Part shown: positions 33,480-41,956 of the stretch, in pieces
How the letters are laid out: every line of letters starts with the position of its first letter
Numbering within the stretch: position 1 is the stretch's first letter
Assembly (NCBI RefSeq): GCF_014199915.1
Contig: NZ_JACHOO010000002.1
Location: forward strand, 474,756-538,755
Length of the DNA stretch: 64,000 nucleotides
Origin: Prosthecomicrobium pneumaticum
Lineage (GTDB): Bacteria > Pseudomonadota > Alphaproteobacteria > Rhizobiales > Kaistiaceae
Direction: 5' to 3'
Program-made: the position numbers and the translations under genes
Notes under the pieces: generated by a model
What the model was told of the DNA's origin: nothing
Seen by the model: the letters and a program-made list of their open reading frames with translations, nothing else
Databases searched by the model: none

Positions 33480-33986
33480 ATGACCGAAGCTGCCGCCACC
33501 CCGCCGAAAGCCGCCAAGGCCGCGAAGGCCGCCGCGACGAAGGCCTTCGACATGCCGTTCGAGGCCTTCAGCATGAACATGCCGCAGATGGAAGTTCCCG
33601 CCGCCTTCCGCGAGATGGCCGAGAAGTCGGTGTCGAGCGCCAAGGAGGCCTATGCCAAGATGAAGTCGGCCGCCGAAGAGACGACGGACGCCTTCGAGGA
33701 TTCCTACGAGGCGACCCGCGAGGGCATGCTCGCCCTCGGCTACAAGATGCTCGATGCCGGCAAGGCGCGCACCGATTCGGCCTTCGATCTCGCCCGCGGC
33801 CTCCTGGCGACGAAGACCTTCGCCGAAGCGATCGAACTGCAGAGCCGCTACCTGCGCCAGGAATTCGAGGCGCTGACCGCGCAGGCGAAGGACTTCCAGG
33901 ACCTCACGACCAAGGTCGTGACCGACGCCTCGAAGCCGATGAAGGACAGCGTCGAGAAGTCGGTGAAGACCTTCGGCTTCGTCTGA
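33480..33986 (+). CDS. phasin (TIGR01985-like)
   Basis: This is a 168-residue phasin. An Ala/Lys-rich N-terminus (PPKAAKAAKAAATKAFDMPF) is followed by a long helical phasin_2 region: VPAAFREMAEKSVSSAKEAY, TREGMLALGYKMLDAGKART, AIELQSRYLRQEFEALTAQA. The gene has its own strong promoter with two PhaR-type boxes and a terminator 37 bp after its stop, so it is a single-gene unit. The start follows GGAACGCGAGGAGCAAATCC. Confidence 0.9.
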   Translation: MTEAAATPPKAAKAAKAAATKAFDMPFEAFSMNMPQMEVPAAFREMAEKSVSSAKEAYAKMKSAAEETTDAFEDSYEATREGMLALGYKMLDAGKARTDSAFDLARGLLATKTFAEAIELQSRYLRQEFEALTAQAKDFQDLTTKVVTDASKPMKDSVEKSVKTFGFV

Positions 33987-34022
33987 AACGAGACCGCACG
34001 CGCGCGTGGGGCGCGGTGAACG

Positions 34023-34052
34023 AGGCCCGGGCCGGACGGTTCCGGGCCTTTT
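34023..34052 (+). terminator. intrinsic terminator of the phasin gene
   Basis: An 8-bp stem AGGCCCGG / CCGGGCCT with an 11-base loop is followed by TTTTG. It lies 37 bp after the phasin stop and upstream of tRNA-His. Confidence 0.75.
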
Positions 34053-34168
34053 GTCTGCGGCGCCGCCGTCCTGTGCACCGCTGACGATTGCACTTGAAAC
34101 GCGGCCGGCCCTTGACTAGGGTCCAGCCGCTTTCCGCGGGTGCGCCGACGATCGGCCGCCCGCCTTGG

Positions 34169-34245
34169 GCAGCTGTAGCTCAGTTGGTTAGAGCGTCGGA
34201 TTGTGGCTCCGAAGGTCGGTGGTTCGAGTCCACCCAGCTGTACCA
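34169..34245 (+). tRNA. tRNA-His (GTG anticodon)
   Basis: This is a 77-base cloverleaf including an encoded CCA. The acceptor GCAGCTG pairs with CAGCTGT; the D arm is GCTC/GAGC; the anticodon stem TCGGA/TCCGA holds loop TTGTGGC with GTG at 34-36; the T arm GGTGG/CCACC has TTCGAGT. The discriminator base is A73, not the C73 usual in other bacteria. A73 with no requirement for G-1 is a known peculiarity of alphaproteobacterial tRNA-His. Confidence 0.95.
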
Positions 34246-34281
34246 TTCTTCCACGTCAGCCCGCCTTCTCCGGAATTCCCC

Positions 34282-36711
34282 TCACCCCGCCATGTCGCCG
34301 CTCGCCGCCTTGAGGTGGCGGGCCGGGCGTTCGGGGGCGAGTGCGTGCGCCGCGCGGACGATCGCCTGCGCGTCGATTCCGTGATGGCGGTAGAGATCGG
34401 CGATCGTGCCGGTCTGGCCGAAATGCTCGACGCCGAGCGAGCGGGTGCGGTGGCCGGCGACCGCGCCGAGCCAGCCGAGCGTCGCCGGATGGCCGTCGAT
34501 CACGGTGACGAGGCCGCAATGGCGCGGCAGGTCGGCGAACAGCCGCTCGATGTGGGAACGGGCGTGGACGAGGCCGCGCTCGCGCGCCCGGCCCGCCGCG
34601 GTCCAGCCCGCATTGAGCCGGTCGGCCGAGGTGATCGCGAGCAGGCCGATGTCGCGCCGGTCCTCGGCGAGCAGGCCCGTCGCGGCGATCGCCTCCGGCG
34701 CCACCGCGCCCTGATAGGCGATCACCATCTCGGCATTCGGGCCGGGCCTCCTCAGCCAGTAGGCGCCGTCGACGATGCCGCGGGCGAGATCCTCGCCGAT
34801 CGTGCGGAGCGGCTGCTCGACCGGCCGGGTCGACAGGCGCAGATAGAGCGAACCGCCGGTCTGATCGCGCAGCCAGGTGCGCTCGTCCGGATCGCCGCCG
34901 CCCTCGCGCTGGATATAGTCGAAGCCGAAGCGCAGGATCGTCGCCAGCTCGTCGACGAAGGCCGGCTCGAACGCGGCGAGCCCGTCCTGCGCCATGCCGA
35001 CGAGCGGCGTGCCGAGCGACTGGTGGGCGCCGCCCTCGGGCGCCAGCGTCACCCCCGAGGGGGTCGCGACGAGGATGAAGCGGGCGTCCTGATAGCAGGC
35101 ATAGTTGAGCGCATCGGCGCCGCGATAGATGAACGGGTCGTAGAGCGTGCCGACCGGCAGCAGGCGCTCGCCATGGATCGCATGGCTGAGGCCGAGGGCG
35201 GAGAGCATCAGGAAGAGGTTCATCTCGGCGATGCCGAGTTCGAGATGCTGGCCCTCCGGTGAGAAATCCCAGGCGAAGGTCGAGGGGATGCGCTCGGACC
35301 GGAAGAGATCGGCCATCGTCTCGCGCGCGAACAGGCCGCGCCGGTTGACCCACGGGCCGAGATTGGTCGAGACGGTGACGTCCGGCGCGGTGGTGACGAT
35401 GCGGGCGGCGAATTCGCTCTCCGCGCGGGCGATCTCGTTGAGGATCTGCCCGAAACCGGCCTGCGTCGAGAGCGTCTTGCCGCCCGAGGCCGGGCTCGGC
35501 AGGGTTGCCGGCACCGCGACGCGGGGCGCGGCCGGCGCCGGCCGGCGCGCCGCGAAGGGCACGCCGGCGAGGAAGCGCCCGAGCCGCTCGGGCGACGCCG
35601 AGAGGCCCTCGAACGGGTCCCATTCATGGCCGGGGCGGACGCCCGCCGCCTGGCGGAACGCATCCATCTGCTGCGGGTTCATGAGGCCCGCATGGTTGTC
35701 CTTGTGGCCGGCGAGCGGCAGGCCGAAGCCCTTGATCGTATAGGCGATGAAGCAGGTCGGCCGGTCGTGCCGGCCAGCCGTTTCGAAGGCCTCGAGGAGG
35801 GTCGGCAGGTCGTGGCCGGCGAGATTGGTCATCAGCCGGGCGAGGTCCTCGTCCGAGCGGGACTCGATCAGGCGGGTCACCGGGCCCTGATCGCCGATCT
35901 CGTCGAGCAGACGCCGGCGCCAGGCCGCGCCGCCCTGGAAGCAGAGCGCCGAATAGAGCTGGTTCGGGCAATGGTCGATGAAGGCGCGCAGCCGGTCGCC
36001 GCCCGGCTCGCGGAAGGCCGCCTCGAGCAGAACGCCGTATTTGAGGATCACGACGTCCCAGCCGAAATTGGCGAAGATCGCCTCGAAACGCTGCCACAGC
36101 CCCTCGCGCACCACCGCGTCGAGGCTCTGGCGGTTGTAGTCGACGATCCACCAGCAATTGCGCAGGCCGTGTTTCCAGCCTTCGAGCAGCGCCTCGAAGA
36201 TGTTGCCTTCGTCCATCTCCGCGTCGCCGACCAGCGCCACCATGCGGCCCTCCGGCCGCTCCGTGCCCCAGCCATGGGCGCGGACATAGTCCTGGACGAG
36301 CGCCGAGAAGAGCGTCTGCGCGACGCCGAGGCCGACCGAGCCGGTCGAGAAATCGACGTCGTCGATGTCCTTGGTGCGCGAGGGATAGCTCTGCGCGCCC
36401 TTGTAGCCGCGATAGTTCTCGAGCTTCTCGCGCGTCTGCCGGCCGAGCAGATACTGGATCGCGTGGAAGACCGGGCTCGCATGCGGCTTCACCGCGACAC
36501 GGTCCTGCGGCCGGAGCGCGGAGAAATAGAGCGCCGTCATGATCGTCGCGAGCGAGGCCGAGGAGGCCTGATGACCGCCGACCTTCAGGCCCTCGGCATT
36601 GTCGCGCAGATGGTTGGCGTTGTGGATCGTCCAGGCGGCGAGCCAGAGCACCTTGCGCTCCAGTTCGCCGAGCATTGCGAGCGTCTCGGCGCTCACCCCT
36701 GCCTTCGACAT
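34282..36711 (-). CDS. thiamine-diphosphate E1 enzyme, AceE/MdeB-like (2-oxoacid dehydrogenase E1 or transketolase-like)
   Basis: This 809-residue protein has the domain order of homodimeric pyruvate dehydrogenase E1. The TPP motif is GDAEMDEGNIFEALLEGWKH followed by DYNRQSLDAVV (GDx...N variant). Flanking family stretches are HQASSASLATIMTALYFSAL, VDFSTGSVGLGVAQTLFSAL and TFAWDFSPEGQHLELGIAEM. It is shorter than AceE (about 890) and matches the size of MdeB, the alpha-ketobutyrate dehydrogenase E1. No E2 or E3 gene is near. It diverges from a sugar-catabolic operon and shares a LacI-type operator region with it. Confidence 0.8.
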   Translation of the reverse strand: MSKAGVSAETLAMLGELERKVLWLAAWTIHNANHLRDNAEGLKVGGHQASSASLATIMTALYFSALRPQDRVAVKPHASPVFHAIQYLLGRQTREKLENYRGYKGAQSYPSRTKDIDDVDFSTGSVGLGVAQTLFSALVQDYVRAHGWGTERPEGRMVALVGDAEMDEGNIFEALLEGWKHGLRNCWWIVDYNRQSLDAVVREGLWQRFEAIFANFGWDVVILKYGVLLEAAFREPGGDRLRAFIDHCPNQLYSALCFQGGAAWRRRLLDEIGDQGPVTRLIESRSDEDLARLMTNLAGHDLPTLLEAFETAGRHDRPTCFIAYTIKGFGLPLAGHKDNHAGLMNPQQMDAFRQAAGVRPGHEWDPFEGLSASPERLGRFLAGVPFAARRPAPAAPRVAVPATLPSPASGGKTLSTQAGFGQILNEIARAESEFAARIVTTAPDVTVSTNLGPWVNRRGLFARETMADLFRSERIPSTFAWDFSPEGQHLELGIAEMNLFLMLSALGLSHAIHGERLLPVGTLYDPFIYRGADALNYACYQDARFILVATPSGVTLAPEGGAHQSLGTPLVGMAQDGLAAFEPAFVDELATILRFGFDYIQREGGGDPDERTWLRDQTGGSLYLRLSTRPVEQPLRTIGEDLARGIVDGAYWLRRPGPNAEMVIAYQGAVAPEAIAATGLLAEDRRDIGLLAITSADRLNAGWTAAGRARERGLVHARSHIERLFADLPRHCGLVTVIDGHPATLGWLGAVAGHRTRSLGVEHFGQTGTIADLYRHHGIDAQAIVRAAHALAPERPARHLKAASGDMAG

Positions 36712-36795
36712 CGACGGTCCTCCCCACCTACCGATCGTGGCTGCCCCAGCCTAAGCGCAACCGCCCTCTCCCGTCGAGCGGCTTGACGATCGTCG

Positions 36796-36813
36796 AATGA
36801 TACCGTTACCATT
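36796..36813. promoter_or_regulatory. LacI/GntR-type operator 1 in the E1-SDR divergent promoter
   Basis: AATGATACCGTTACCATT is a near-perfect palindrome centred on a CG step (halves AATGATACC and AATGGTAAC on opposite strands). Its complement contains ATGGTAACGGT, which recurs identically upstream of the LacI-family gene at 41687. The form ATGNTA-N4-TANCAT matches the consensus of the gluconate-type GntR repressors of the LacI family. It lies 26 bp before the SDR start and 85 bp before the E1 start. Confidence 0.65.
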
Positions 36814-36838
36814 CAGACCGAGTGGGAGGACTCGGAAG

Positions 36839-37618
36839 GTGGTGCAGGAACCGGACGGAGCGCCCGTTGCGCTGGTGACGGGGGCGGGGCGCGGGCTCGG
36901 CCGCGAGATCGCACGGCAGCTCGCGGGGCGCGACTGCCGCGTCGTGGTGCTCGATATCGACCCGGCGAGCGCGCAGGAGAGCGCGACGCTCGCCGGCAAC
37001 GGGGCGCAGGCGCGGGCGATCGACCTGACGGCGCCCGACGGCCCGCAGGCAGCCGTCGATGCGGCGGTCGCCGCCTTCGGCCGGCTCGACGTGCTCGTCA
37101 ACAATGCCGGCTATGGCGGGATCGAGGCGTTCCTCGACATGACGGCCGCGCTCTGGGACCGCACGCTCGCGATCAATCTGAAGGCGCTCGCGCTGACGAC
37201 CGCCGCCGCCGGCCGGGTGATGCGCGACCAGCGGAGCGGCCGGATCGTCAACATCACCTCCCCCGCCGCCCGCATGGCGCTGCCGAACTACACCGCCTAT
37301 GCCGCCTCGAAGGCCGGCGTCGATGCCGTGACGCGCGCCGCGGCCGTCGCGCTCGCGCCCTATGGCGTCCTCGTCAACAGCCTCTCGCCGGGAATGATGG
37401 ACACCGAGATGCAGCGCTCGACCGAGGCCGTGCTCGCCCGCGTCGAGGGGCGCGACGATCTCGACGCCTTCCTCGCCGAACGCACCCGCCGCATCCCGCT
37501 CGGCCGGCGGGTCGAGCCGGAGGAGGTCGCCCAAGGCATCGTCTGGCTGGCGCTCGACGCGCCCGCCTATGTCACCGCCGAGCGGCTCAACTTCACCGGC
37601 GGCATGGACAAGGACTGA
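36839..37618 (+). CDS. short-chain dehydrogenase/reductase
   Basis: This is a 259-residue classical SDR: VALVTGAGRGLGREIARQL, LDVLVNNAGYGGIEAFLDMT, catalytic NITSPAARMALPNYTAYAAS-K. The start is taken as GTG 36839 (GGGAGGA eight bases upstream); GTG 36842 is also possible. It opens the operon SDR - transketolase N - transketolase C - dehydratase. By position it may oxidise a polyol or sugar before the dehydratase or transketolase acts. Confidence 0.85.
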   Translation: MVQEPDGAPVALVTGAGRGLGREIARQLAGRDCRVVVLDIDPASAQESATLAGNGAQARAIDLTAPDGPQAAVDAAVAAFGRLDVLVNNAGYGGIEAFLDMTAALWDRTLAINLKALALTTAAAGRVMRDQRSGRIVNITSPAARMALPNYTAYAASKAGVDAVTRAAAVALAPYGVLVNSLSPGMMDTEMQRSTEAVLARVEGRDDLDAFLAERTRRIPLGRRVEPEEVAQGIVWLALDAPAYVTAERLNFTGGMDKD

Positions 37619-37621
37619 GCG

Positions 37622-38470
37622 ATGGCGCGGCCGAACAGCCCCTCCGACACGCCCGACCTCGCCGCGCTGGCGCGGCGGGCCGCCAATCTGCGCCGCCACA
37701 TGCTCGCCATGGCCCGCGGCCAGGGCAGCGGCTATATCGGCCAGGGGCTCGGCATCGCCGACCTCCTCGCCGTGCTCTATTTCCACGAGCTGCGCTACGA
37801 TCCGGCAAACCTCGCCTGGGCCGGGCGCGACCGCTTCCTGCTCTCGACCGGGCATTACTCGATCGCGCTGTGGGCGGCTTTCGCCGAATGCGGCATCCTG
37901 CCGGTCGAGGAGCTCTCGACCTACGGCGCCGACGACAGCCGGCTCGAGATGTCGACGCTCGACACTACGCCGGGCGTCGAGATCATCGGCGGCTCGCTCG
38001 GCCACGGTCTCGGCCAGGGCGTCGGCATGGCGCTCGGCCTCAGGATGGACGGCATCGAGGCACGCGTCTTCGTCGAGCTTTCGGACGGCGAGATGCAGGA
38101 AGGCGCGACCTGGGAGGCGGCGATGGCCGCGAGCCATTTCGGGCTCGACCATCTCGTCGCGCTGATCGACTGCAACGGCATCCAGGCGGACGGGCCGGTC
38201 GTGCTCGACATGGAGCCGGTCGCCGACAAATGGCGCGCCTTCGGCTTCGAGACCCGCGAGATCGACGGCAACGATCTCGGTGCCATCCTCGCGGCGCTCG
38301 CGGAACTGCGCGCGCGGACCGGGCGGCCGAAGGCGATCGTGCTGCGGACGAAGCCGGGGCGCGGCGTGCCGACGCTCGAGGCGCGCGAACGGGCGCATTT
38401 CGTCCGTGTCGATCCCGGCGAGTGGGATGCGCTCGTCGCGGAGTTCGAACGGGAGGCGGCCCATGGCTGA
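37622..38470 (+). CDS. transketolase, N-terminal (TPP-binding) subunit
   Basis: This 282-residue subunit corresponds to the first half of transketolase. It has GSGYIGQGLGIADLLAVLYF, GHYSIALWAAFAECGIL, GGSLGHGLGQGVGMALGLRM and the TPP/Mg motif SDGEMQEGATWEAAMAASHF ... LIDCNGIQ. The C-terminal subunit follows with an 8-bp overlap. Split transketolases are used in several sugar-catabolic operons, including apulose-4-phosphate cleavage in apiose degradation and other tetrose/pentulose routes. The actual donor sugar is unknown. Confidence 0.9.
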   Translation: MARPNSPSDTPDLAALARRAANLRRHMLAMARGQGSGYIGQGLGIADLLAVLYFHELRYDPANLAWAGRDRFLLSTGHYSIALWAAFAECGILPVEELSTYGADDSRLEMSTLDTTPGVEIIGGSLGHGLGQGVGMALGLRMDGIEARVFVELSDGEMQEGATWEAAMAASHFGLDHLVALIDCNGIQADGPVVLDMEPVADKWRAFGFETREIDGNDLGAILAALAELRARTGRPKAIVLRTKPGRGVPTLEARERAHFVRVDPGEWDALVAEFEREAAHG

Positions 38471-39437
38471 ACGCGGACGCACCCTCGCCATGGGCGAGGA
38501 CGAGGCCACCGGCGCGCGCGACACGGTCGAGGCGCCCTTCGGGCGCGCACTCGTCGCGATCGCCCGGCAGCGGCCGGAGATCGTCGGCCTGACCGCCGAT
38601 CTCGGCAAATACACCGATATCCTGCCGTTCCGGGACGCCTATCCGGACCGCTTCCTCAACATCGGCATGGCGGAACAGAATCTCGTCGCGATCGCCGCCG
38701 GCCTCGCGCGGACCGGCAAGCTGCCGTTCGCGACGACCTATGGCGTGTTCGCGACCCGCCGCGCCTACGACTATATCGCGATCGCGCTCGCCCATAGCGG
38801 CGTCAACGTCAAGATCGTCGCCGGACTGCCCGGCCTCACCACGGGCTATGGCGGCACGCATCAGGCGATCGAGGACCTCGCGCTGATGCGGATGATCCCC
38901 GGCCTCGTCGTCATCGACCCTTGCGACGCGACCGAGATCGCGCAGGCGACCGCGGCGATCGCGGACTATGACGGGCCGGTCTATATGCGGCTCCTGCGGG
39001 GCAAGGTGCCGGTCGTGCTCGACCCCGCGCGCTACCGCTTCGAGATCGGCAAGGCGCAGCAGGTCCGCGAGGGCGGCGCGATCGGCTTCATCTCGACCGG
39101 CATGATGACCGAGCGGACGCTCGACGCGGCGGCGGAACTCGAGCGGCGCGGCGTCTCGGCCGGCGTGCTGCACGTGCCGACGATCAAGCCCTTCGACGCG
39201 GCGACGGTCGCCGCCTTCGCGGCGGAGGTGGATCGCGTCGTGACCGTCGAGAACCATGTGGTGGCGGGCGGGCTCGCGAGCCTCGTCGCCGAGACGCTGT
39301 TCGAGCACGGCGTGTCGAAGCCGCTCCAGCGGATCGGCCTGCCCGACCGCTTCATCGAATGCGGCTCCGTGCCGACCCTGCAGGCCCGCTACGGCCTGAC
39401 CACCGCGGCGATCGTCGCCACCGTCATCGCCGCCTGA
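38463..39437 (+). CDS. transketolase, C-terminal subunit
   Basis: This 324-residue subunit corresponds to the pyrimidine-binding and C-terminal domains of transketolase: PEIVGLTADLGKYTDILPF, then FLNIGMAEQNLVAIAAGLAR (Glu that activates TPP), TYGVFATRRAYDYIAIALAH and TGYGGTHQAIEDLALMRMIP. The ATG at 38463 overlaps the N-subunit stop by 8 bp, so the two subunits are made in equal amount. The next gene, a sugar-acid dehydratase, follows after 9 bp. Confidence 0.9.
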   Translation: MAERGRTLAMGEDEATGARDTVEAPFGRALVAIARQRPEIVGLTADLGKYTDILPFRDAYPDRFLNIGMAEQNLVAIAAGLARTGKLPFATTYGVFATRRAYDYIAIALAHSGVNVKIVAGLPGLTTGYGGTHQAIEDLALMRMIPGLVVIDPCDATEIAQATAAIADYDGPVYMRLLRGKVPVVLDPARYRFEIGKAQQVREGGAIGFISTGMMTERTLDAAAELERRGVSAGVLHVPTIKPFDAATVAAFAAEVDRVVTVENHVVAGGLASLVAETLFEHGVSKPLQRIGLPDRFIECGSVPTLQARYGLTTAAIVATVIAA

Positions 39438-39446
39438 GGAGAAGCG

Positions 39447-40619
39447 ATGCGGATCACCGGGATCGAGACCTTCACCGTCGGCGCCGGCTGGAAGAACTGG
39501 CTGTTCATCCGGGTTCTGACCGATATCGACGGGCTCTACGGCATCGGCGAGGGCACGCTCAACGGCTTCATCCGGACCACCGAGGCGGCGATCCGGGAAC
39601 TCGAACACTTCGTTACCGGCGAGGACCCGCGCCGCATCACGGCGCTCGCGAAGCGCATGCTCGACAGCGTCTCGCTCGACGGCGGCCACATCCACCGCAC
39701 CGCGATCGCCGCCGTCGAGGTCGCCTGCTGGGACATTCTCGGCAAATCGCTCGGCGTGCCGGTGCATCAGCTCCTCGGCGGCCGCGTGCGCGACAGCGTG
39801 CCCGGCTACGCGAATGGCTGGTACCGCACCGAGCGGACGCCGGAGGCCTTCGCCGCGGCGGTGCGCACGGTGCGCGACAAGGGCTTCAAGGCGGCGAAGC
39901 TCGACCCCTTCGGCACGGCGCAAGGCTTCATCTCCGATGCGGAACTCGATCTCGCCGAGGCGATCCTCGCCGCGATCCGCGCCGAGACCGGGCCGGATTT
40001 CCGCATCCTGATCGACGTGCACGCCCGCTTCACCGAGATCGAGGCGATCCGCGCCGCGAAGCGGCTGGCGCCGATCGGCCTCTACTGGTGGGAGGAGCCG
40101 ACGACGCGCGACCGGCAGGAGACCGTCCACGCCGTCGCCGCGGCGAGCCCGATCCCGGTCGCGACCGGCGAGATGTACGACACGGTGGGCCAGTTCTACA
40201 CCCTCGCGGAACGCGGCGGCGTCAACATCTTCCAGCCCGAGCCGATGTCGCTCGGCGGCATCGGCAACACCATGGCGGTCGCGCATTTGGCGCTCGCCCA
40301 TGGCAGCTATATCGCGCCGCACCAGAGCGGCGGCCCGGTCGCCACCGCGGTCTGCCTGCAACTCGCGGCGGCGGTGCCGAACTTCCTGATCCAGGAGCAT
40401 TTCGACGCCTTCAACGACCCCTGGACGCGCGATCTCGTCACCTGGCATCCGACCGTCGACCCGGCGAACGGCCACCTCTCGCTGCCCGACGCGCCGGGCC
40501 TCGGCATCGATCTGAACGTCGAGGCGGCGCGCGCCCACGCCTATGACCCGCGCGCCTTCCTCAACATTCACGAGGAGGGCTGGGAACGCCGGCTCGGCAG
40601 CCGCGGCGATACGGGCTGA
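39447..40619 (+). CDS. enolase-superfamily sugar-acid dehydratase (DgoD-like)
   Basis: This is a 390-residue mandelate racemase / muconate lactonising enzyme family protein. Expected active-site features are seen: a KLDPFG stretch at strand 2, metal ligands D in LIDVHARF, E in YWWEEP and E in VATGEMYD, and the general-acid/base H in APHQSGG. It is closest in layout to galactonate/gluconate dehydratases, which make 2-keto-3-deoxy sugar acids. It closes the transketolase operon and converges on the LacI gene 16 bp away. Confidence 0.85.
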   Translation: MRITGIETFTVGAGWKNWLFIRVLTDIDGLYGIGEGTLNGFIRTTEAAIRELEHFVTGEDPRRITALAKRMLDSVSLDGGHIHRTAIAAVEVACWDILGKSLGVPVHQLLGGRVRDSVPGYANGWYRTERTPEAFAAAVRTVRDKGFKAAKLDPFGTAQGFISDAELDLAEAILAAIRAETGPDFRILIDVHARFTEIEAIRAAKRLAPIGLYWWEEPTTRDRQETVHAVAAASPIPVATGEMYDTVGQFYTLAERGGVNIFQPEPMSLGGIGNTMAVAHLALAHGSYIAPHQSGGPVATAVCLQLAAAVPNFLIQEHFDAFNDPWTRDLVTWHPTVDPANGHLSLPDAPGLGIDLNVEAARAHAYDPRAFLNIHEEGWERRLGSRGDTG

Positions 40620-40634
40620 GTCGTGCGGCGGGCC

Positions 40635-41687
40635 TCAGGCGCTCTCCCGCTCGATGATCTCGAAGCCGAGGCCGACGATGGTCGGCACGCGGCTCTCGCC
40701 CCGGAGCTTGCGCAGCAGATGCTCCACGGCGATCCGGCCCATCTCGTAGCGCGGCACGCGCACCGTGGTGAGCGCCGGGTAGAGCTGGCCGGCGAGATCG
40801 AGATCGCCATAGCCGGCGATCGCGAGCCGGCCGGGCACTGGCCAGCCCTGGCGATGGCATTCCTGGACCGCGCCGATCGCCAGCGTGTCGCTCGAGCAGA
40901 AGACGACGTCGAGCGCGGCATCGCGCGCCACCAGCGCCCGCACCGCCTCGGCGCCGCCCGACGGCGTGATCGGCACCTCGACCTCCAGATCGACCGGATA
41001 GGCATGGCCGAGATCGGCGATCGCCTGGCGATAGCCGATGCGGCGCTGGCGGAGCCGGTCATTGCCGTGGATCGGCGTCGAGACGAAGCCGATCCGGCGA
41101 TAGCCGCGCGCCGCGAGATGCGCCGTCATGGCGTAGGCCGTTTCGAAGTTCGAGACGCCGACCGCCATGTCGATCGGCATCTTGCCGCGGATCTCGCTGA
41201 TCTCGACCACCGGCAGGCCGCTCGCCTCGAGGAGCTCGCGCGCCGCGGGCGATTGCACGAAGGCCTGCAGGATCATGCCGGAGGGCCGCCAGCCGAGCAT
41301 GCCGCGGATCGCGCGCTCCTCGGCTGCGGACGTGAAATCGCCCTGCATCAGCAGGAGCTGGTAGCCGTTCGCGATCGAGGCGTCCGACATGCCCTGCACC
41401 TGCTCGGCAATGCCGGAATTGATCAGAGGCGGCACCATGGTGCCGATGATCCGGCCGGCGCCGCGCATGGAGCTCGCGAGCTGGTTGGGGATGAAGCCGG
41501 CCTCCTCGATCGCCGCGAGGATCCTGCGCCGCGTCTCGGGCGACACCCGGTCGGGATCGTTGAGGGCGCGCGACACGGTCATCGGCGCGACGCCGACCCG
41601 CCGCGCGATCTCCCGCATGCCGAGCCGGCCGGACCGGACGCGGTTCGCCGCCGCGGGATCGGATGGGGGATCGGAATCGTCGGACAC
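40635..41687 (-). CDS. LacI-family repressor (gluconate GntR-like branch)
   Basis: This is a 350-residue protein. The LacI helix-turn-helix is at residues 24-45 (MREIARRVGVAPMTVSRALN) with the hinge helix PNQLASSMRGAGR. The sugar-binding core starts IIGTMVPPLINSGIAEQVQG. The start is GTG 41687, with GGAGAGACC upstream. Three related 18-bp palindromes (36796, 41747, 54856) stand before sugar operons and before this gene itself; they are its likely targets. The inducer is probably a sugar acid or its lactone. Confidence 0.87.
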   Translation of the reverse strand: MSDDSDPPSDPAAANRVRSGRLGMREIARRVGVAPMTVSRALNDPDRVSPETRRRILAAIEEAGFIPNQLASSMRGAGRIIGTMVPPLINSGIAEQVQGMSDASIANGYQLLLMQGDFTSAAEERAIRGMLGWRPSGMILQAFVQSPAARELLEASGLPVVEISEIRGKMPIDMAVGVSNFETAYAMTAHLAARGYRRIGFVSTPIHGNDRLRQRRIGYRQAIADLGHAYPVDLEVEVPITPSGGAEAVRALVARDAALDVVFCSSDTLAIGAVQECHRQGWPVPGRLAIAGYGDLDLAGQLYPALTTVRVPRYEMGRIAVEHLLRKLRGESRVPTIVGLGFEIIERESA

Positions 41688-41746
41688 GGTCTCTCCTCGC
41701 GCCGGAGACTATCGGCGGCGGCGCCGGAAATCGAGGTCGGCACGTC

Positions 41747-41764
41747 GATGGTAACGGTCCCAGT
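41747..41764. promoter_or_regulatory. LacI/GntR-type operator 2, upstream of the repressor gene
   Basis: GATGGTAACGGTCCCAGT shares an identical 11-mer (ATGGTAACGGT) with the complement of operator 1; its right half is degenerate. It lies 60 bp upstream of the repressor GTG and 193 bp upstream of the divergent sugar ABC permease. Autoregulation, and perhaps partial control of the ABC operon, are expected. Confidence 0.5.
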
Positions 41765-41956
41765 CCCGATGGGAAAGGGCTCCGCTCGGGCTCGTCGGAA
41801 CCGCCGATGCGGCACGACGGGGCGATGGACAGCGAGGATAGATTCATAATAGCATAATCTCTGAAGCCGGCGCGGGAGGAGAGCGCGCCGGCCGGCGCCG
41901 GTCCGCCGGCGCACCGATCGCCCCGTCAGACGGGCGGCAGACAGGTGGGGAGGAGC

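Noticed and set aside
27051-34245. Prophage or integrative element using tRNA-His as attachment site
   Set aside because: No integrase, terminase, capsid or holin genes are present, and no direct repeat of the tRNA 3' end was seen in the window. Only a hydrolase recalls phage.
38040-40571. An 843-codon open frame on the minus strand
   Set aside because: It is a shadow of the transketolase and dehydratase genes, with no motif and an Arg/Asp/Gly-rich make-up.
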